Positions 23,233 to 31,537 of a DNA stretch of 33,719 bases are shown piece after piece. The notes under the pieces were generated by a model. That model worked only from the letters and a program-made list of their open reading frames with translations, was not told the origin of the DNA and made no database searches. The position numbers and the translations under genes were made by a program. Numbering within the stretch: position 1 is the stretch's first letter; the number at the start of each line of letters is the position of its first letter. Source of the DNA: an uncultured Sphingomonas sp. (GTDB taxonomy: Bacteria > Pseudomonadota > Alphaproteobacteria > Sphingomonadales > Sphingomonadaceae); assembly GCF_902806265.1 (NCBI RefSeq), contig NZ_CADCVZ010000034.1, positions 1 through 33,719 on the forward strand. Direction: 5' to 3'.

Positions 23233-24384
23233 TCAGTTGACCAGAGTATCGGGGTAGGCTGCGGGGTTCAGGACGCGCATGGCCACTTCAGACCAAGTGG
23301 GGAAGCTGCGGGGTTCGATCTTCCCCACCAGCGCTAGGGCCTTCCCGACCGCCGCCCGGATCGACTGGGGATTGCCCGGCTCATAGCCCACCCGGGCCGT
23401 GGAATCGCCAACGGCGAAATGCGGACAAACGGCAGGCAGGCCGAAATATTCGAACTGCGCCAGCTTGAGGCTCGAGTCCGCAAGATACTCCCCGCCGGGG
23501 GCCGCGCGATAGGGCGCAATGCCGATCGCGGCATGCTTCACGAACGGAAGCGTGTCGGCATAGGGCATCTCGGCATGTACGTGGAGGTTCGGCGGACCCT
23601 GGAGCTCCGTGCCTGAGCCGATCACGTCGAACCGAACATCCGGAAAGGCTGGAGCCGAGGCAGCGAAGAAATGCTCGTCGAACAGCATGGAGCCGAGCGA
23701 AACCGCCGCCCGGTCGCCATTGTGATAAGGGCTCGGGCCAATGTTCGCGAACTCTTCCGGGTTGATCCCGAAGCCAACCCGATGGAGCGGACCGGACACG
23801 AAGTTGAAGTATTCGGCCATCGCCCGCGCTCGCACCACGAAATGGTCGACCAGATGTTGATCATCGATCATCCTCTGGCGGACAAAAGGGTGAGAACCCA
23901 CCACGTCAGGCCGGTCGGTGCAGTAGCAGATGATCTTGGCGCCTGGATTGAGGCGGCGAAGCCGGCGGAGGTAGATCGCGGGCAGGCCGGCCTCGATAAT
24001 GAGGTAGTCGGCATGGGCGACGAGGTCATCGAAGATCGTACTTGAAAGCTCGGCGTAAGTGGGAAACAGGGTGCCGAGAATGGCATCCCCCAGGCGATTG
24101 CCTGAATGGAACGGATGCAGGCTTGTGCGCCACAAGAAGCAGCGGATTCCGTCGACCACCTCTACCTGGTTGGACTTGTCCCATAGGAACAGGCGTGAAT
24201 CGGTGCCGCGACGGCGCGACAACCAGCTGAAGCGGGTCGCAATGAACGAGACGTCGTAGCCGGACTTCGCCAAGGCCTGCGCAATCTGGTGGATGCTGGC
24301 GCGCTTGGCAGTGCGGTAGTCGTGATAGCCCGAGATCAGGACGACGCGCTTCCCGTCCGCTTCCGGGCCTGCTCGGCTACTCAT
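23233..24384 (-). CDS. GumK-like glucuronosyltransferase (GT70)
   Basis: A 383-residue GT-B fold enzyme clearly related to xanthan GumK, which adds glucuronate to a lipid-linked oligosaccharide at the inner membrane. Matching blocks by memory: LISGYHDYRTAKRASIHQI (near residues 15-33), RCFLWRTSLHPF, AVSLGSMLFDEHFFAAS, DVRFDVIGSGTEL, HAEMPYADTLPFVKHAAIGI, and EYLADSSLKLAQFEYFGLPA followed by VCPHF. Residues corresponding to the GumK Met in GSMLFD, Glu/Met in (A)EM, Tyr in IAPY and Lys in SSLKL are kept, as is the Asp in YCTDRPD. So it should be active on a UDP-uronate, but the acceptor may differ. The ATG at 24384 has AGGGCG upstream. No other gum-type genes are adjacent, apart from the convergent HAD-membrane protein. 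Confidence 0.88.
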   Translation of the reverse strand: MSSRAGPEADGKRVVLISGYHDYRTAKRASIHQIAQALAKSGYDVSFIATRFSWLSRRRGTDSRLFLWDKSNQVEVVDGIRCFLWRTSLHPFHSGNRLGDAILGTLFPTYAELSSTIFDDLVAHADYLIIEAGLPAIYLRRLRRLNPGAKIICYCTDRPDVVGSHPFVRQRMIDDQHLVDHFVVRARAMAEYFNFVSGPLHRVGFGINPEEFANIGPSPYHNGDRAAVSLGSMLFDEHFFAASAPAFPDVRFDVIGSGTELQGPPNLHVHAEMPYADTLPFVKHAAIGIAPYRAAPGGEYLADSSLKLAQFEYFGLPAVCPHFAVGDSTARVGYEPGNPQSIRAAVGKALALVGKIEPRSFPTWSEVAMRVLNPAAYPDTLVN

Positions 24385-24681
24385 CGCAGGACGCCCTGGC
24401 ACGAGGACTGAGCCGCCACCAAGCAGGGTCACCGGCAAGCAACTCTGGCACCACGATCAAACTCTTCGGCAACCCCAGCGACCTTTCACTGATGCGCGAA
24501 CTTCGGAGCGGTTCATCGCGGCAGTCTGCTCTGCCTGCAAGCTCATTCTGCCGATCATGACCTGCTTCGAGACACTCCGACCTGCAAATTGCCTGGCATG
24601 TGCCATTGTCGATCAGTCCGACTGCTCGTCACCATAACGGTGGTTGGCATGGCCGCGAGCGGCGCCTAATCCGCCCGCTTG
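24385..24681. promoter_or_regulatory. divergent intergenic region, gumK-like / MFS gene
   Basis: A 297-bp gap from which the GumK-like gene (-) and the MFS gene (+) are transcribed apart. Slightly lower in GC than its flanks. I see no clear dyad, riboswitch-like structure, or small gene; both promoters must lie here but cannot be pinpointed by eye. Confidence 0.4.
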
Positions 24682-26235
24682 ATGAGCATGGTCGGGGGCA
24701 GCAGCGGGATCATCGGGGAGCGGGCGCCGATCTTCTGGGCAGCCTGCGCGGCGATCAGCGTCGGGGTGGTCCTGCACCTGCCGATGCTGGTCGAAGCCCA
24801 TCGCATGGGCAATCACCTTGCCGGCATGGGCGCCGATCCGGTGATGCTCATCGGCATGGCGCTGATCCTCGTAGGCATTCCTGCGGCGGTCTACGGCGCA
24901 TTGCCCAGGCGGCGGGCTCTCCACGGCTCCGTGGCCGGAACGACTTTCGAAGCGGCCGACGACACCTCACTGGGCCGGTGGCACGCGGCGGTGCTCGGCG
25001 TTTTAACCCTGGGACTGGTGATCGACGTGATGAAGCCCGCGACCTTGGGCTTCGTGCTGCCTGGGCTTTCGCAAGAATATGGCATCGATCGTTCCACGGC
25101 GGCACTTCTGCCGCTCTCGGCCCTGACCGGAACCACCGTCGGCTCGTTCGTCTGGGGCTGGTTGGCGGATGCCTACGGACGGCGGGTCTCCATTCTGCTG
25201 TCGACGATCCTGTTCGTCTCGACCTCCATCTGCGGCGCAATGCCCAGTTTCGAGCTGAACCTCCTGATGTGTTTCCTGATGGGCGCCTCCGCGGGCGGGA
25301 TGCTGCCGGTGGTGTACACGCTGCTGGCCGAAGTCATGCCGCCGCGGCATCGCAGCTGGGTGCTGGTGCTGGTCGGCGGAACGGGACTGGTGGGCGGCTA
25401 CCTGGCGGCCAGCGCCACGGCCCACGCGTTCGAACCCGCCTACGGCTGGCGCGCGCTGTGGCTGCAGGGCTTTCCGACCGGGCTGCTGCTGCTCGCCCTA
25501 GCGCCCTTGATCCCGGAATCGCCGCGCTTTCTGGCGGAACGTGGCCGCGATGAGGAGGTTCGGCGCATGCAGTACCGCTTCGGAATCGTCCAACGGAACG
25601 ATGAGCTCAAGTCGGACCGCCCCGCCGCCGTGGTCCGGCAAGGCCGGCTCACGGCCGCGCTGGTGATTGCTGCCCTGTCCTGGAGCTTCGTCAACTTCGG
25701 TCTGCTGCTCTGGCTCCCCAGCGAGTTGCAGGAGCGCGGCTACAGCTCCGAACTGGCGAGCGGGATCATCGCGAGTTCCGCGCTGGTCGCGCTGCCGACC
25801 ATCACCTTGGCGGCCTGGCTCTACAGCCGGTGGAGCAGCAAGTGGACGCTGGTCGGGACAGCGCTGCTGACCCTGGTCGGTCTGATAGGAGCGCTGCTTC
25901 CCGCGTCGGTGCTCGGGTGGCCGCCGCTGCTGGTGACAGTGATCGCCTTGCTGATCATCGGCACCAATGGGATGATCGCAGTGCTGCTCCCCTATGCGGC
26001 GGAAAACTACCCCCTCGGCAGCCGCGGCCGCGCGACCGGGCTGATCGCCGGCAGCAGCAAGTTCGGCGGGGTCGCCATGCAAGCGATCGCGCTGGTCGGC
26101 TTCATTCCCTCCCTGGGCCAGGCGGCGCTGGCGCTCACCGCACCCATGGCGCTTTCCGCGCTGCTGGTCGCGGTGGCCGGACGGGAGACCCGCGGGCGGA
26201 GCTTGAGGGAGCTGGAAGCCGCTGCAAGCGGATGA
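24682..26235 (+). CDS. MFS transporter with extra N-terminal membrane pair
   Basis: A 517-residue inner-membrane permease of the major facilitator superfamily, sugar/metabolite-type. The MFS core begins near residue 95 (RWHAAVLGVLTLGLVIDVMKP). The A-motif between TM2 and TM3 is GWLADAYGRRVS (about 158-169), and PESPRFL (about 278-284) after TM6 is typical of sugar and aromatic-acid porters. Twelve further segments can be counted to ETRGRSLRELE at the end. Ahead of the core, residues 12-75 hold two additional hydrophobic segments (FWAACAAISVGVVLHLPMLV and VMLIGMALILVGIPAAVYG), giving 14 in total. Substrate not predictable. Starts at TTG 24679, ATG 24682 or ATG 24688 are all possible; none has a good RBS. 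Confidence 0.88.
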   Translation: MSMVGGSSGIIGERAPIFWAACAAISVGVVLHLPMLVEAHRMGNHLAGMGADPVMLIGMALILVGIPAAVYGALPRRRALHGSVAGTTFEAADDTSLGRWHAAVLGVLTLGLVIDVMKPATLGFVLPGLSQEYGIDRSTAALLPLSALTGTTVGSFVWGWLADAYGRRVSILLSTILFVSTSICGAMPSFELNLLMCFLMGASAGGMLPVVYTLLAEVMPPRHRSWVLVLVGGTGLVGGYLAASATAHAFEPAYGWRALWLQGFPTGLLLLALAPLIPESPRFLAERGRDEEVRRMQYRFGIVQRNDELKSDRPAAVVRQGRLTAALVIAALSWSFVNFGLLLWLPSELQERGYSSELASGIIASSALVALPTITLAAWLYSRWSSKWTLVGTALLTLVGLIGALLPASVLGWPPLLVTVIALLIIGTNGMIAVLLPYAAENYPLGSRGRATGLIAGSSKFGGVAMQAIALVGFIPSLGQAALALTAPMALSALLVAVAGRETRGRSLRELEAAASG

Positions 26236-26667
26236 GGCGCCCACACTGCGGTTGCCGGGCATGGTTCACGACCTCCACGAGGCGGACAGGACCGGCATCC
26301 TCGGCTCCGCCAGGCGCAGAACAAGGTGCGGGCACGGTTCGAGCAGGTCGCGGGCGCGGCGGGCCGAAGAACTGCGCGCTACACGGCCGGCAAGGCGCTT
26401 GAACGCCTGTCGGCAATCTAGGCACGTTCGACCCGCCACCACTCAGGCTGGTGACCGCCTAGGGCTGCAGCGCATCTGGCCTGGGCAGTTTGGAAGCTTT
26501 CCAAGCGCAGCAACTCCGGTTGCTATAGAACGGAATCGGGCAGTGGCAAGGAAGCTGCCTCTCACCAGCGCGGTGGTGGTCCGCGATGTACGCGTGTGCA
26601 GCGCAAGACTTCGATATAAAGGTTAACCAAGTTGAGGAACTAAGAGTTCAGCGGTTCCAGGATAGCG
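26236..26667. other. intergenic stretch without convincing gene
   Basis: 432 bp with no gene I can support. One frame ends at 26421 with ALERLSAI and a stop and looks protein-like for about 40 codons, but has no start, so it may be a gene remnant. A 6-3-6 palindrome TTGGAA-GCT-TTCCAA lies at 26490-26504. A TATAAA hexamer with flanking AT-rich DNA lies near 26615, about 50 bp before the next gene, and could be its -10 region. Confidence 0.4.
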
Positions 26668-26997
26668 ATGGTTCCTCGATCATCGCGTTTGGAACTATCC
26701 ATGCCCCAATGCTCCCTCCCACTTGAGGCCGCTGATTGCCGATCGCTGGCACGGGAGTTTCACGGGCGACCCGAAGAAGCCTTCTTGCTGCGGGTTGCAA
26801 CCGAATTCGATCGGCTAGCGCTTCAGCAAAGCTTGCCTGGTGGCTATCACGACAGTGATCTTGATTATTTCGGCAATCGGGCCAGCCACGAGATTACTGC
26901 AGCAGTCCTAGCCGAACATCCAAACGCTCGGTTGGCGCACTTGACGATGGCTCAACGCTACGATGGCTTATGCCATGCTCTTCGTACGCACCGGTAA
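26668..26997 (+). CDS. small hypothetical protein
   Basis: A 109-residue soluble protein of unknown function. ATG at 26668 has AGGA five bases upstream; an internal ATG at 26701 (MPQCSLPLEA) is an alternative, giving 98 residues. The segment DCRSLAREFHGRPEEAFLLR and ATEFDRLALQQSL forms a helical pair rather like short alphaproteobacterial stress or helical-bundle proteins, but I cannot name a family. The C-terminal half (SLPGGYHDSDLDYFGNRASH) is distinctive. The gene is clearly lower in GC than its neighbours and stands alone between two dissimilar operons, which suggests recent acquisition. Confidence 0.6.
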   Translation: MVPRSSRLELSMPQCSLPLEAADCRSLAREFHGRPEEAFLLRVATEFDRLALQQSLPGGYHDSDLDYFGNRASHEITAAVLAEHPNARLAHLTMAQRYDGLCHALRTHR

Positions 26998-27071
26998 GAC
27001 CGACCATTAACCTACGAATATACTGACGCGAGATCGCCGCCATAGCTGATCAGGAGTGCGGGATTATTCGT

Positions 27072-28826
27072 CTACTTCCGGTTGCGGCAGCCGCCGTCTG
27101 GCCAGCCCCGCCAACCGGGTCCCTTGACGAACCGGCCCGGCGTTGCTCCCGTCGGCTGCCCGGCCTTGAGTACCTGAACGCCGTTGACGAAGACGTCGCG
27201 AACGCCGGTCGCATATCGCATCGGTTGCTCAAAGGTGGCGTGATCGGTGATCGTCGCAGGATCGAACAGCACAACATCGGCGGCCATGCCGGGAGCAAGG
27301 CTGCCTCGATCGCGCAGGCCGAGGTTCGCGGCGGGAAGGGCGCTCAGCCGGCGGATGGCTTCGGGCAGCGGCATGGTCCTGCCGTCGCGCACATATCGCC
27401 CGAGGAGGCGGGCGAAGTTGCCGTAGGCGCGCGGGTGCGTGCTCGACTTCAAGAACACGCCTTCCGGCGCCGCCGCTTCGGCGTCCGAGCCGAAGCTCAT
27501 CCACGGGATCGCGGTTTGCCGGCGGACATTCTCCTCGTTCATCAGAAAGTAGATCGCGCCCGCCCGGCCCTGATCCGCCAGCGTGAGATCGATGACCAGC
27601 TGCTCGGGGCTGACTCCGCGCTGCTTGGCGACGTCAGCGATCGTCTTGCCGATGAGCGGCTTGAGCGACGGCTCCGTCAGGTTGGAGAGCAGGATGCCGC
27701 CGGCTCCCGCATGAAAGTAGAGGTTCTCCCAGTTCTTTCCCGGCCTGCCCATCTCGCGCTTGACCCGTGCGACCACCGCCGGGTCCTTGAGGCGCTTGAG
27801 CATGGCTTCGGTGCCGCCATCCTGCACCCACGGGGGCATCGATGCCGCTACCCCCGTGCCGCCGGCGGTGTAGGTGTACATGTCCGCCGTGATCCGCAGC
27901 CCGGACGCGCGGGCCGCCTCGACCTTGGCGATGACCTGGTCGAGCTTGTTCCAGTTGGCGCGCCCGACCTGCTTGAGATGGTAGATCTCCGCCGGTGCGC
28001 CCGAGCGGCGCGAAATCTCGATCAGCTCGTCGATGCTTTCCAGCAGGCGGTCGCCTTCGGACCGCATGTGGCTGATGTACATGCCGCCGCACTTGCCGGC
28101 TTCGCTGACCAGCGCGACGAGCTCGTCGGTCTCGGCGAAGGCCGCGGGCGGGTAGATCAGCGAACTCCCGACCCCAAGGGCGCCTTCCTCCATGGCTTGG
28201 CGGACCAGGCCGCGCATGCGGTCGAGCTGCGCCGGAGTGGGGTCCACGTCCGCCTCGCCAAGCTCATGCTGGCGCACGGTGGTTGCACCAACGAACGATG
28301 CGACGTTGAGCGCCGTGCCCTTGCGCTCGAGAAAGCTGAGGTAGTCGCCCAGCGTGGTCCATTCAATAGGGTATTTGATGTCGCCCTGGCGTTCGACCGC
28401 GAGCTTCTTCATCGCGGGGTTGAGCGGGCCCATCGACCAGCCTTCGCCCATGACCTCCAGCGTAACGCCTTGGCGCAGTTCGCTTTGCCCGAGCGGGTCG
28501 ACGAGCAGGGACTCGGTGGACCAACTGAGCATGTTGATGAAGCCGGGCGCGACCGCGAGACCGCTGGCGTCGACCACCGTTCTGGCGGTCGCCGCCCGCG
28601 CCGGGCCGGCGTAAACGATGCGGTCGCCGCGAATGCCGACTTCGCCCAGGTAGGGCGCCCTACCGCTGCCGTCGTAGATCGTGCCGCCGCGGATCAGCAC
28701 GTCGTAGGCCGCTGCCTGCTGGCTGCCGCTCGCAGGTGCCGCGAGCTGCGCCGGGGAGGACGGCCCCGTCGCGCAGCCGCCCGCCATGGCGACAAGCGAA
28801 ACTGCCACAAGAAACTTGGCCGTCAT
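27072..28826 (-). CDS. lipoprotein amidohydrolase, D-aminoacylase-like, HxH motif lost
   Basis: A 584-residue amidohydrolase with a lipoprotein signal: MAGG-C at residues 14-18 (lipid-modified Cys18), so it is anchored on the periplasmic side. The N-terminal beta-sandwich starts YDVLIRGGTIYDGSGRAPYL (41-60). Family features include VTLEVMGEGWSMGPLN, ISHMRSEGDRLLESIDELIE and EIYHLKQVGRANW (candidate zinc-binding His pair), and FGSDAEA with the catalytic-type Asp. Where D-aminoacylases have PGFID-x-H-x-H, it has PGFINMLSW (N98-M-L-S-W102), so one metal site is missing. Related proteins share this change, so it is likely a genuine subfamily. The expected role is hydrolysis of N-acyl-D-amino acids or similar amides. 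It is the last gene of the operon, overlapping the serine hydrolase gene by 4 bp (ATGA). Confidence 0.87.
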   Translation of the reverse strand: MTAKFLVAVSLVAMAGGCATGPSSPAQLAAPASGSQQAAAYDVLIRGGTIYDGSGRAPYLGEVGIRGDRIVYAGPARAATARTVVDASGLAVAPGFINMLSWSTESLLVDPLGQSELRQGVTLEVMGEGWSMGPLNPAMKKLAVERQGDIKYPIEWTTLGDYLSFLERKGTALNVASFVGATTVRQHELGEADVDPTPAQLDRMRGLVRQAMEEGALGVGSSLIYPPAAFAETDELVALVSEAGKCGGMYISHMRSEGDRLLESIDELIEISRRSGAPAEIYHLKQVGRANWNKLDQVIAKVEAARASGLRITADMYTYTAGGTGVAASMPPWVQDGGTEAMLKRLKDPAVVARVKREMGRPGKNWENLYFHAGAGGILLSNLTEPSLKPLIGKTIADVAKQRGVSPEQLVIDLTLADQGRAGAIYFLMNEENVRRQTAIPWMSFGSDAEAAAPEGVFLKSSTHPRAYGNFARLLGRYVRDGRTMPLPEAIRRLSALPAANLGLRDRGSLAPGMAADVVLFDPATITDHATFEQPMRYATGVRDVFVNGVQVLKAGQPTGATPGRFVKGPGWRGWPDGGCRNRK

Positions 28827-30409
28827 TGCGCCTCCTTGGCCGACGCTGCGACCGGTGCGAAATCAAGGTCCTGGTAGTCGAAGCTGAAGTCGGCCAGCGG
28901 CGATACCGGCTTCATCCGGATGCGATCGACCTTGCCGTCGGCATCGATAGAGAAGGTGACATACGCCGGCTCGATCCAGCGCAGCGCCGGGCGCGTTCTG
29001 AAGGTGTCGTACTGGTGGTGCACCAGCACGCTGTCCATGCCGCGCGAATGGGGGAACTGGATCGCCAAGGCCCTGCCCGAGCGGCGCACCTTGATGGTTC
29101 CGTACCACGGGTCGGCATAGTCGCCGACATAGCGGTCGAGGGACAGCGACGGCCCGACCCGCGCCGGCTTGGCCTGCGCCGCGGTGACCAGCTTGGCGGC
29201 CTCGGCCAGCCTCGACTGCCGGAACGCGTGGTATTTCCCCGGCCAATTGCCCTGGGGCAGGCCGAGATAGTGGTCGAGCAGCTCATACATCAGGCCGCGC
29301 ACGATCTGGCCTTCCTCGCTGTTCACCGCGATGGAAAAGCCGACGTTCTTCTCCGGGATCAGCGCCACCGCGGTGAGCGATCCGAACACCGCGCCGCCGT
29401 GCCACACGATCTTGGTGCCGCGGTAATCCTCCACGTCCCAGCCGAGCGCGTAAGCGGAGAAGTCGGGCTGCAGCACCGCGAACTCGGGCGGGCGCTGGTC
29501 GATCGGCTGCAGGGTGACGGGCGTCCACATCTCCTTGGCCTGTTCGGCCGAGTACAGACGCCGGTCGCTGCCCGGGATCTGGCCCTGCGCCAGCTGCGTC
29601 AGCAGCCAGCGGGTCATGTCGTTGGCGCTGATCGCCAGCCCGCCGGCAGGGGCCGCATTGCCGGCCAAGGCGGCTTCGGGCCCATAAGGCTGCTGGCGCC
29701 CCATGCCGTGGATCGGTCCATCGTAGCGCCCATGCGGACGGGCGCGGTCGGCGGTCGCCTGGAACTCGGCGGCGGACTCGGTCGAACGGTTCATGCCCAG
29801 CGGCGTGAACACCTGGGCCTGCATGAACTGCTCCCAGGTCTGGCCGCTGACCTCCTCGACCAGCTGGCCGGCGACCATGTAGAGGATATTGTCGTACGCA
29901 TAACCGCTGCGGAAGCTGGTCGCCGGCTTGATGAAGCGCACGCGGCGAACCGTTTCCTTGCGCGACAGGTTGCTGTTGGGAACGAATAGCAGGTCGCCCG
30001 CACCAAGCCCCAGCCCGCTGCGATGGACAAGCAGGTCGCGCACCGTCATCTCGCGCGTGACCCACGGGTCCCACATGCGGAAATCGGGCATGTGGTCGAT
30101 GACCTTGTCGTCCCACTTGAGCTTGCCCTGGTCGACCAAAATGGCGAGCGCAGCCACCGTGAAGGCCTTGCCGGTCGAGCCGGTGCCGAAGATGGTATCG
30201 GGGCCGACCGGATCGGGCTTGCCGATCTCCCGCACGCCCCAGCCCTTGGCCAGCGTCGCCCGGCCATTCTCGACGATGGCGATCGACACTCCGGGCGCGC
30301 CGTAGCTGGTGCGCAGGCGCTCGACCCGTTGTTCGAACCCGGCCGGCGGCGCGGCCAGCGCGGGGGCGGCCACTGCGATCGCTGCCGCGAATGCGAGTGC
30401 CAGTCTCAT
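28823..30409 (-). CDS. secreted serine hydrolase (class C beta-lactamase / PBP fold)
   Basis: A 528-residue exported enzyme. A signal peptide covers residues 1-19, cut after ALA. The beta-lactamase-type domain (about 25-400) has S78-T-G-K81 (SxxK), the Y-x-N equivalent in SGYAYDNILYMVAG, and a KTG-like VWHGGAVFG. Residues 430-528 form a smaller beta-rich domain resembling DUF3471 (SLDRYVGDYADPWYGTIKV). Such enzymes are D-aminopeptidases, D-amino-acid esterases or carboxypeptidases rather than antibiotic-hydrolysing enzymes in most cases. It sits between the permease and the aminoacylase-like gene with ATGA overlaps on both sides, which ties its job to peptide or D-amino-acid breakdown in the periplasm. 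Confidence 0.92.
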   Translation of the reverse strand: MRLALAFAAAIAVAAPALAAPPAGFEQRVERLRTSYGAPGVSIAIVENGRATLAKGWGVREIGKPDPVGPDTIFGTGSTGKAFTVAALAILVDQGKLKWDDKVIDHMPDFRMWDPWVTREMTVRDLLVHRSGLGLGAGDLLFVPNSNLSRKETVRRVRFIKPATSFRSGYAYDNILYMVAGQLVEEVSGQTWEQFMQAQVFTPLGMNRSTESAAEFQATADRARPHGRYDGPIHGMGRQQPYGPEAALAGNAAPAGGLAISANDMTRWLLTQLAQGQIPGSDRRLYSAEQAKEMWTPVTLQPIDQRPPEFAVLQPDFSAYALGWDVEDYRGTKIVWHGGAVFGSLTAVALIPEKNVGFSIAVNSEEGQIVRGLMYELLDHYLGLPQGNWPGKYHAFRQSRLAEAAKLVTAAQAKPARVGPSLSLDRYVGDYADPWYGTIKVRRSGRALAIQFPHSRGMDSVLVHHQYDTFRTRPALRWIEPAYVTFSIDADGKVDRIRMKPVSPLADFSFDYQDLDFAPVAASAKEAQ

Positions 30410-31536
30410 GCAATCTGCTCCTGCTGCGGATCGGAACGGGTGAGCCGCCAGACGCCAAGGGTGAGGACGGGGATGACGTAAACCGCGATGAGGACATAGG
30501 CGAGGGCGCGGTAGCCGGTGGCGATCAGGGCCACGAGCCCAAAGCGGTCGGCGACGAACATGCAGCCGACCAGCAGCGCCAGTGCGATGCCGAGCCGGGC
30601 GCGGTTGCTGAGCACCACTCCGCGGCTGCTCAGCAGCGCCTTGGCGATGCGCTCGTTGATCGCGTGCACCGAACTCGCGCCGCTCTCGAGCAGGGCGGAG
30701 AAGATCATCAGCTGGAACAGCAGGTGGAACAGCGGCATGTCCAATTGCTGCAGCAGGAAGTCGGACGGCAGGGTCGCGCCGGCGATCGCCGGATAGAAGC
30801 CGACCATGGCGATGAAGAACAGCAGTGCGGGCAGGGTCGCCAGCGGTCCGGCGATCAGTCCGGCGATCACCGCGTCGCGGCTGCTGGTCAGGTGGCGGAT
30901 GACCGGCAGGATCACCGCCGCGCCGATGAGGTTGTAGCCGGCGTAGACGGTTCCGCCGGCTAGCCAGCCGGTCGCCGGCCCGCCACGCTCGAACCCCGCG
31001 GCGATCCGGTCGCCGAAGCTGGTAAAGGCGAGCAGGACGAACAGCGCGTACACCGCATAGAGCAGGTAGGAGACGTAGGCGAACATGCGCTCGACCGAGG
31101 TGTTGCCGAAGGTCACCACCGCGACGATTGCAGCCGCCAGTGCTGCCGTGCCGAGAAAGGGTGGAACGCCGAGCAGGGCCGCCCCGATCGCTCCGGCCGC
31201 GGCTCCGTAGACGGCCAGGATCAGGATGATGAACAGGACGTAGGCGCCTTCGAACAGCACCCATCCGGGTCCGAGCAGATGCTTGAAGAAGGTCACATAG
31301 TCCCAGGCCTGCACCTTGCGCGCGAACAGAAAGGTGACGATGCACACCAGGCTGAAGATGGCGGTGGCGACCAGGATCGCGGCGACCCCGCCCCACGGCC
31401 CGCTCGGCAGGAAGAACTCGGCGAGTTCCCGGCCAGTCGCGTAGCCGCCGCCGATGACCACCGCCTTGAAGGCGAGGCCGGGAAGCCAGAAGCGCTGGAA
31501 ACGGGTGGGTGGAGTGGTTCCCGCTTCCTGCATCAT
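30406..31536 (-). CDS. YkvI-like inner-membrane permease
   Basis: A 376-residue integral membrane protein with about ten to eleven hydrophobic segments. The first, FWLPGLAFKAVVIGGGYATG followed by RELAEFF, carries the glycine-broken helix typical of the YkvI (COG3949) branch of LeuT-fold/APC transporters. The middle (VYAGYNLIGAAVILPVIRHL) and QLMIFSALLESGASSVHAIN are also family-like. The substrate is unknown, but amino-acid-type solutes are usual for this fold. It starts one base after the DUF1611 stop (TGA-T-ATG) and overlaps the serine hydrolase start by 4 bp (ATGA). That placement implies import of the products released by the two periplasmic hydrolases. Confidence 0.85.
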   Translation of the reverse strand: MMQEAGTTPPTRFQRFWLPGLAFKAVVIGGGYATGRELAEFFLPSGPWGGVAAILVATAIFSLVCIVTFLFARKVQAWDYVTFFKHLLGPGWVLFEGAYVLFIILILAVYGAAAGAIGAALLGVPPFLGTAALAAAIVAVVTFGNTSVERMFAYVSYLLYAVYALFVLLAFTSFGDRIAAGFERGGPATGWLAGGTVYAGYNLIGAAVILPVIRHLTSSRDAVIAGLIAGPLATLPALLFFIAMVGFYPAIAGATLPSDFLLQQLDMPLFHLLFQLMIFSALLESGASSVHAINERIAKALLSSRGVVLSNRARLGIALALLVGCMFVADRFGLVALIATGYRALAYVLIAVYVIPVLTLGVWRLTRSDPQQEQIA

Positions 31537-31537
31537 A

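Noticed and set aside
26300-26421. Protein-like stretch ending in ALERLSAI and a stop codon
   Set aside because: No start codon with RBS and no recognisable family; kept only as a possible gene remnant in the intergenic entry.
27225-28877. Long plus-strand open frame opposite the aminoacylase-like gene
   Set aside because: Composition bias (Arg, Ala, Gly, Asp, His) and exact coverage of a well-supported gene on the other strand mark it as a shadow.
28823-30409. True class C beta-lactamase (antibiotic resistance)
   Set aside because: SxxK and YxN are present, but the extra C-terminal DUF3471-like domain and the operon context favour a peptide or D-amino-acid hydrolase.
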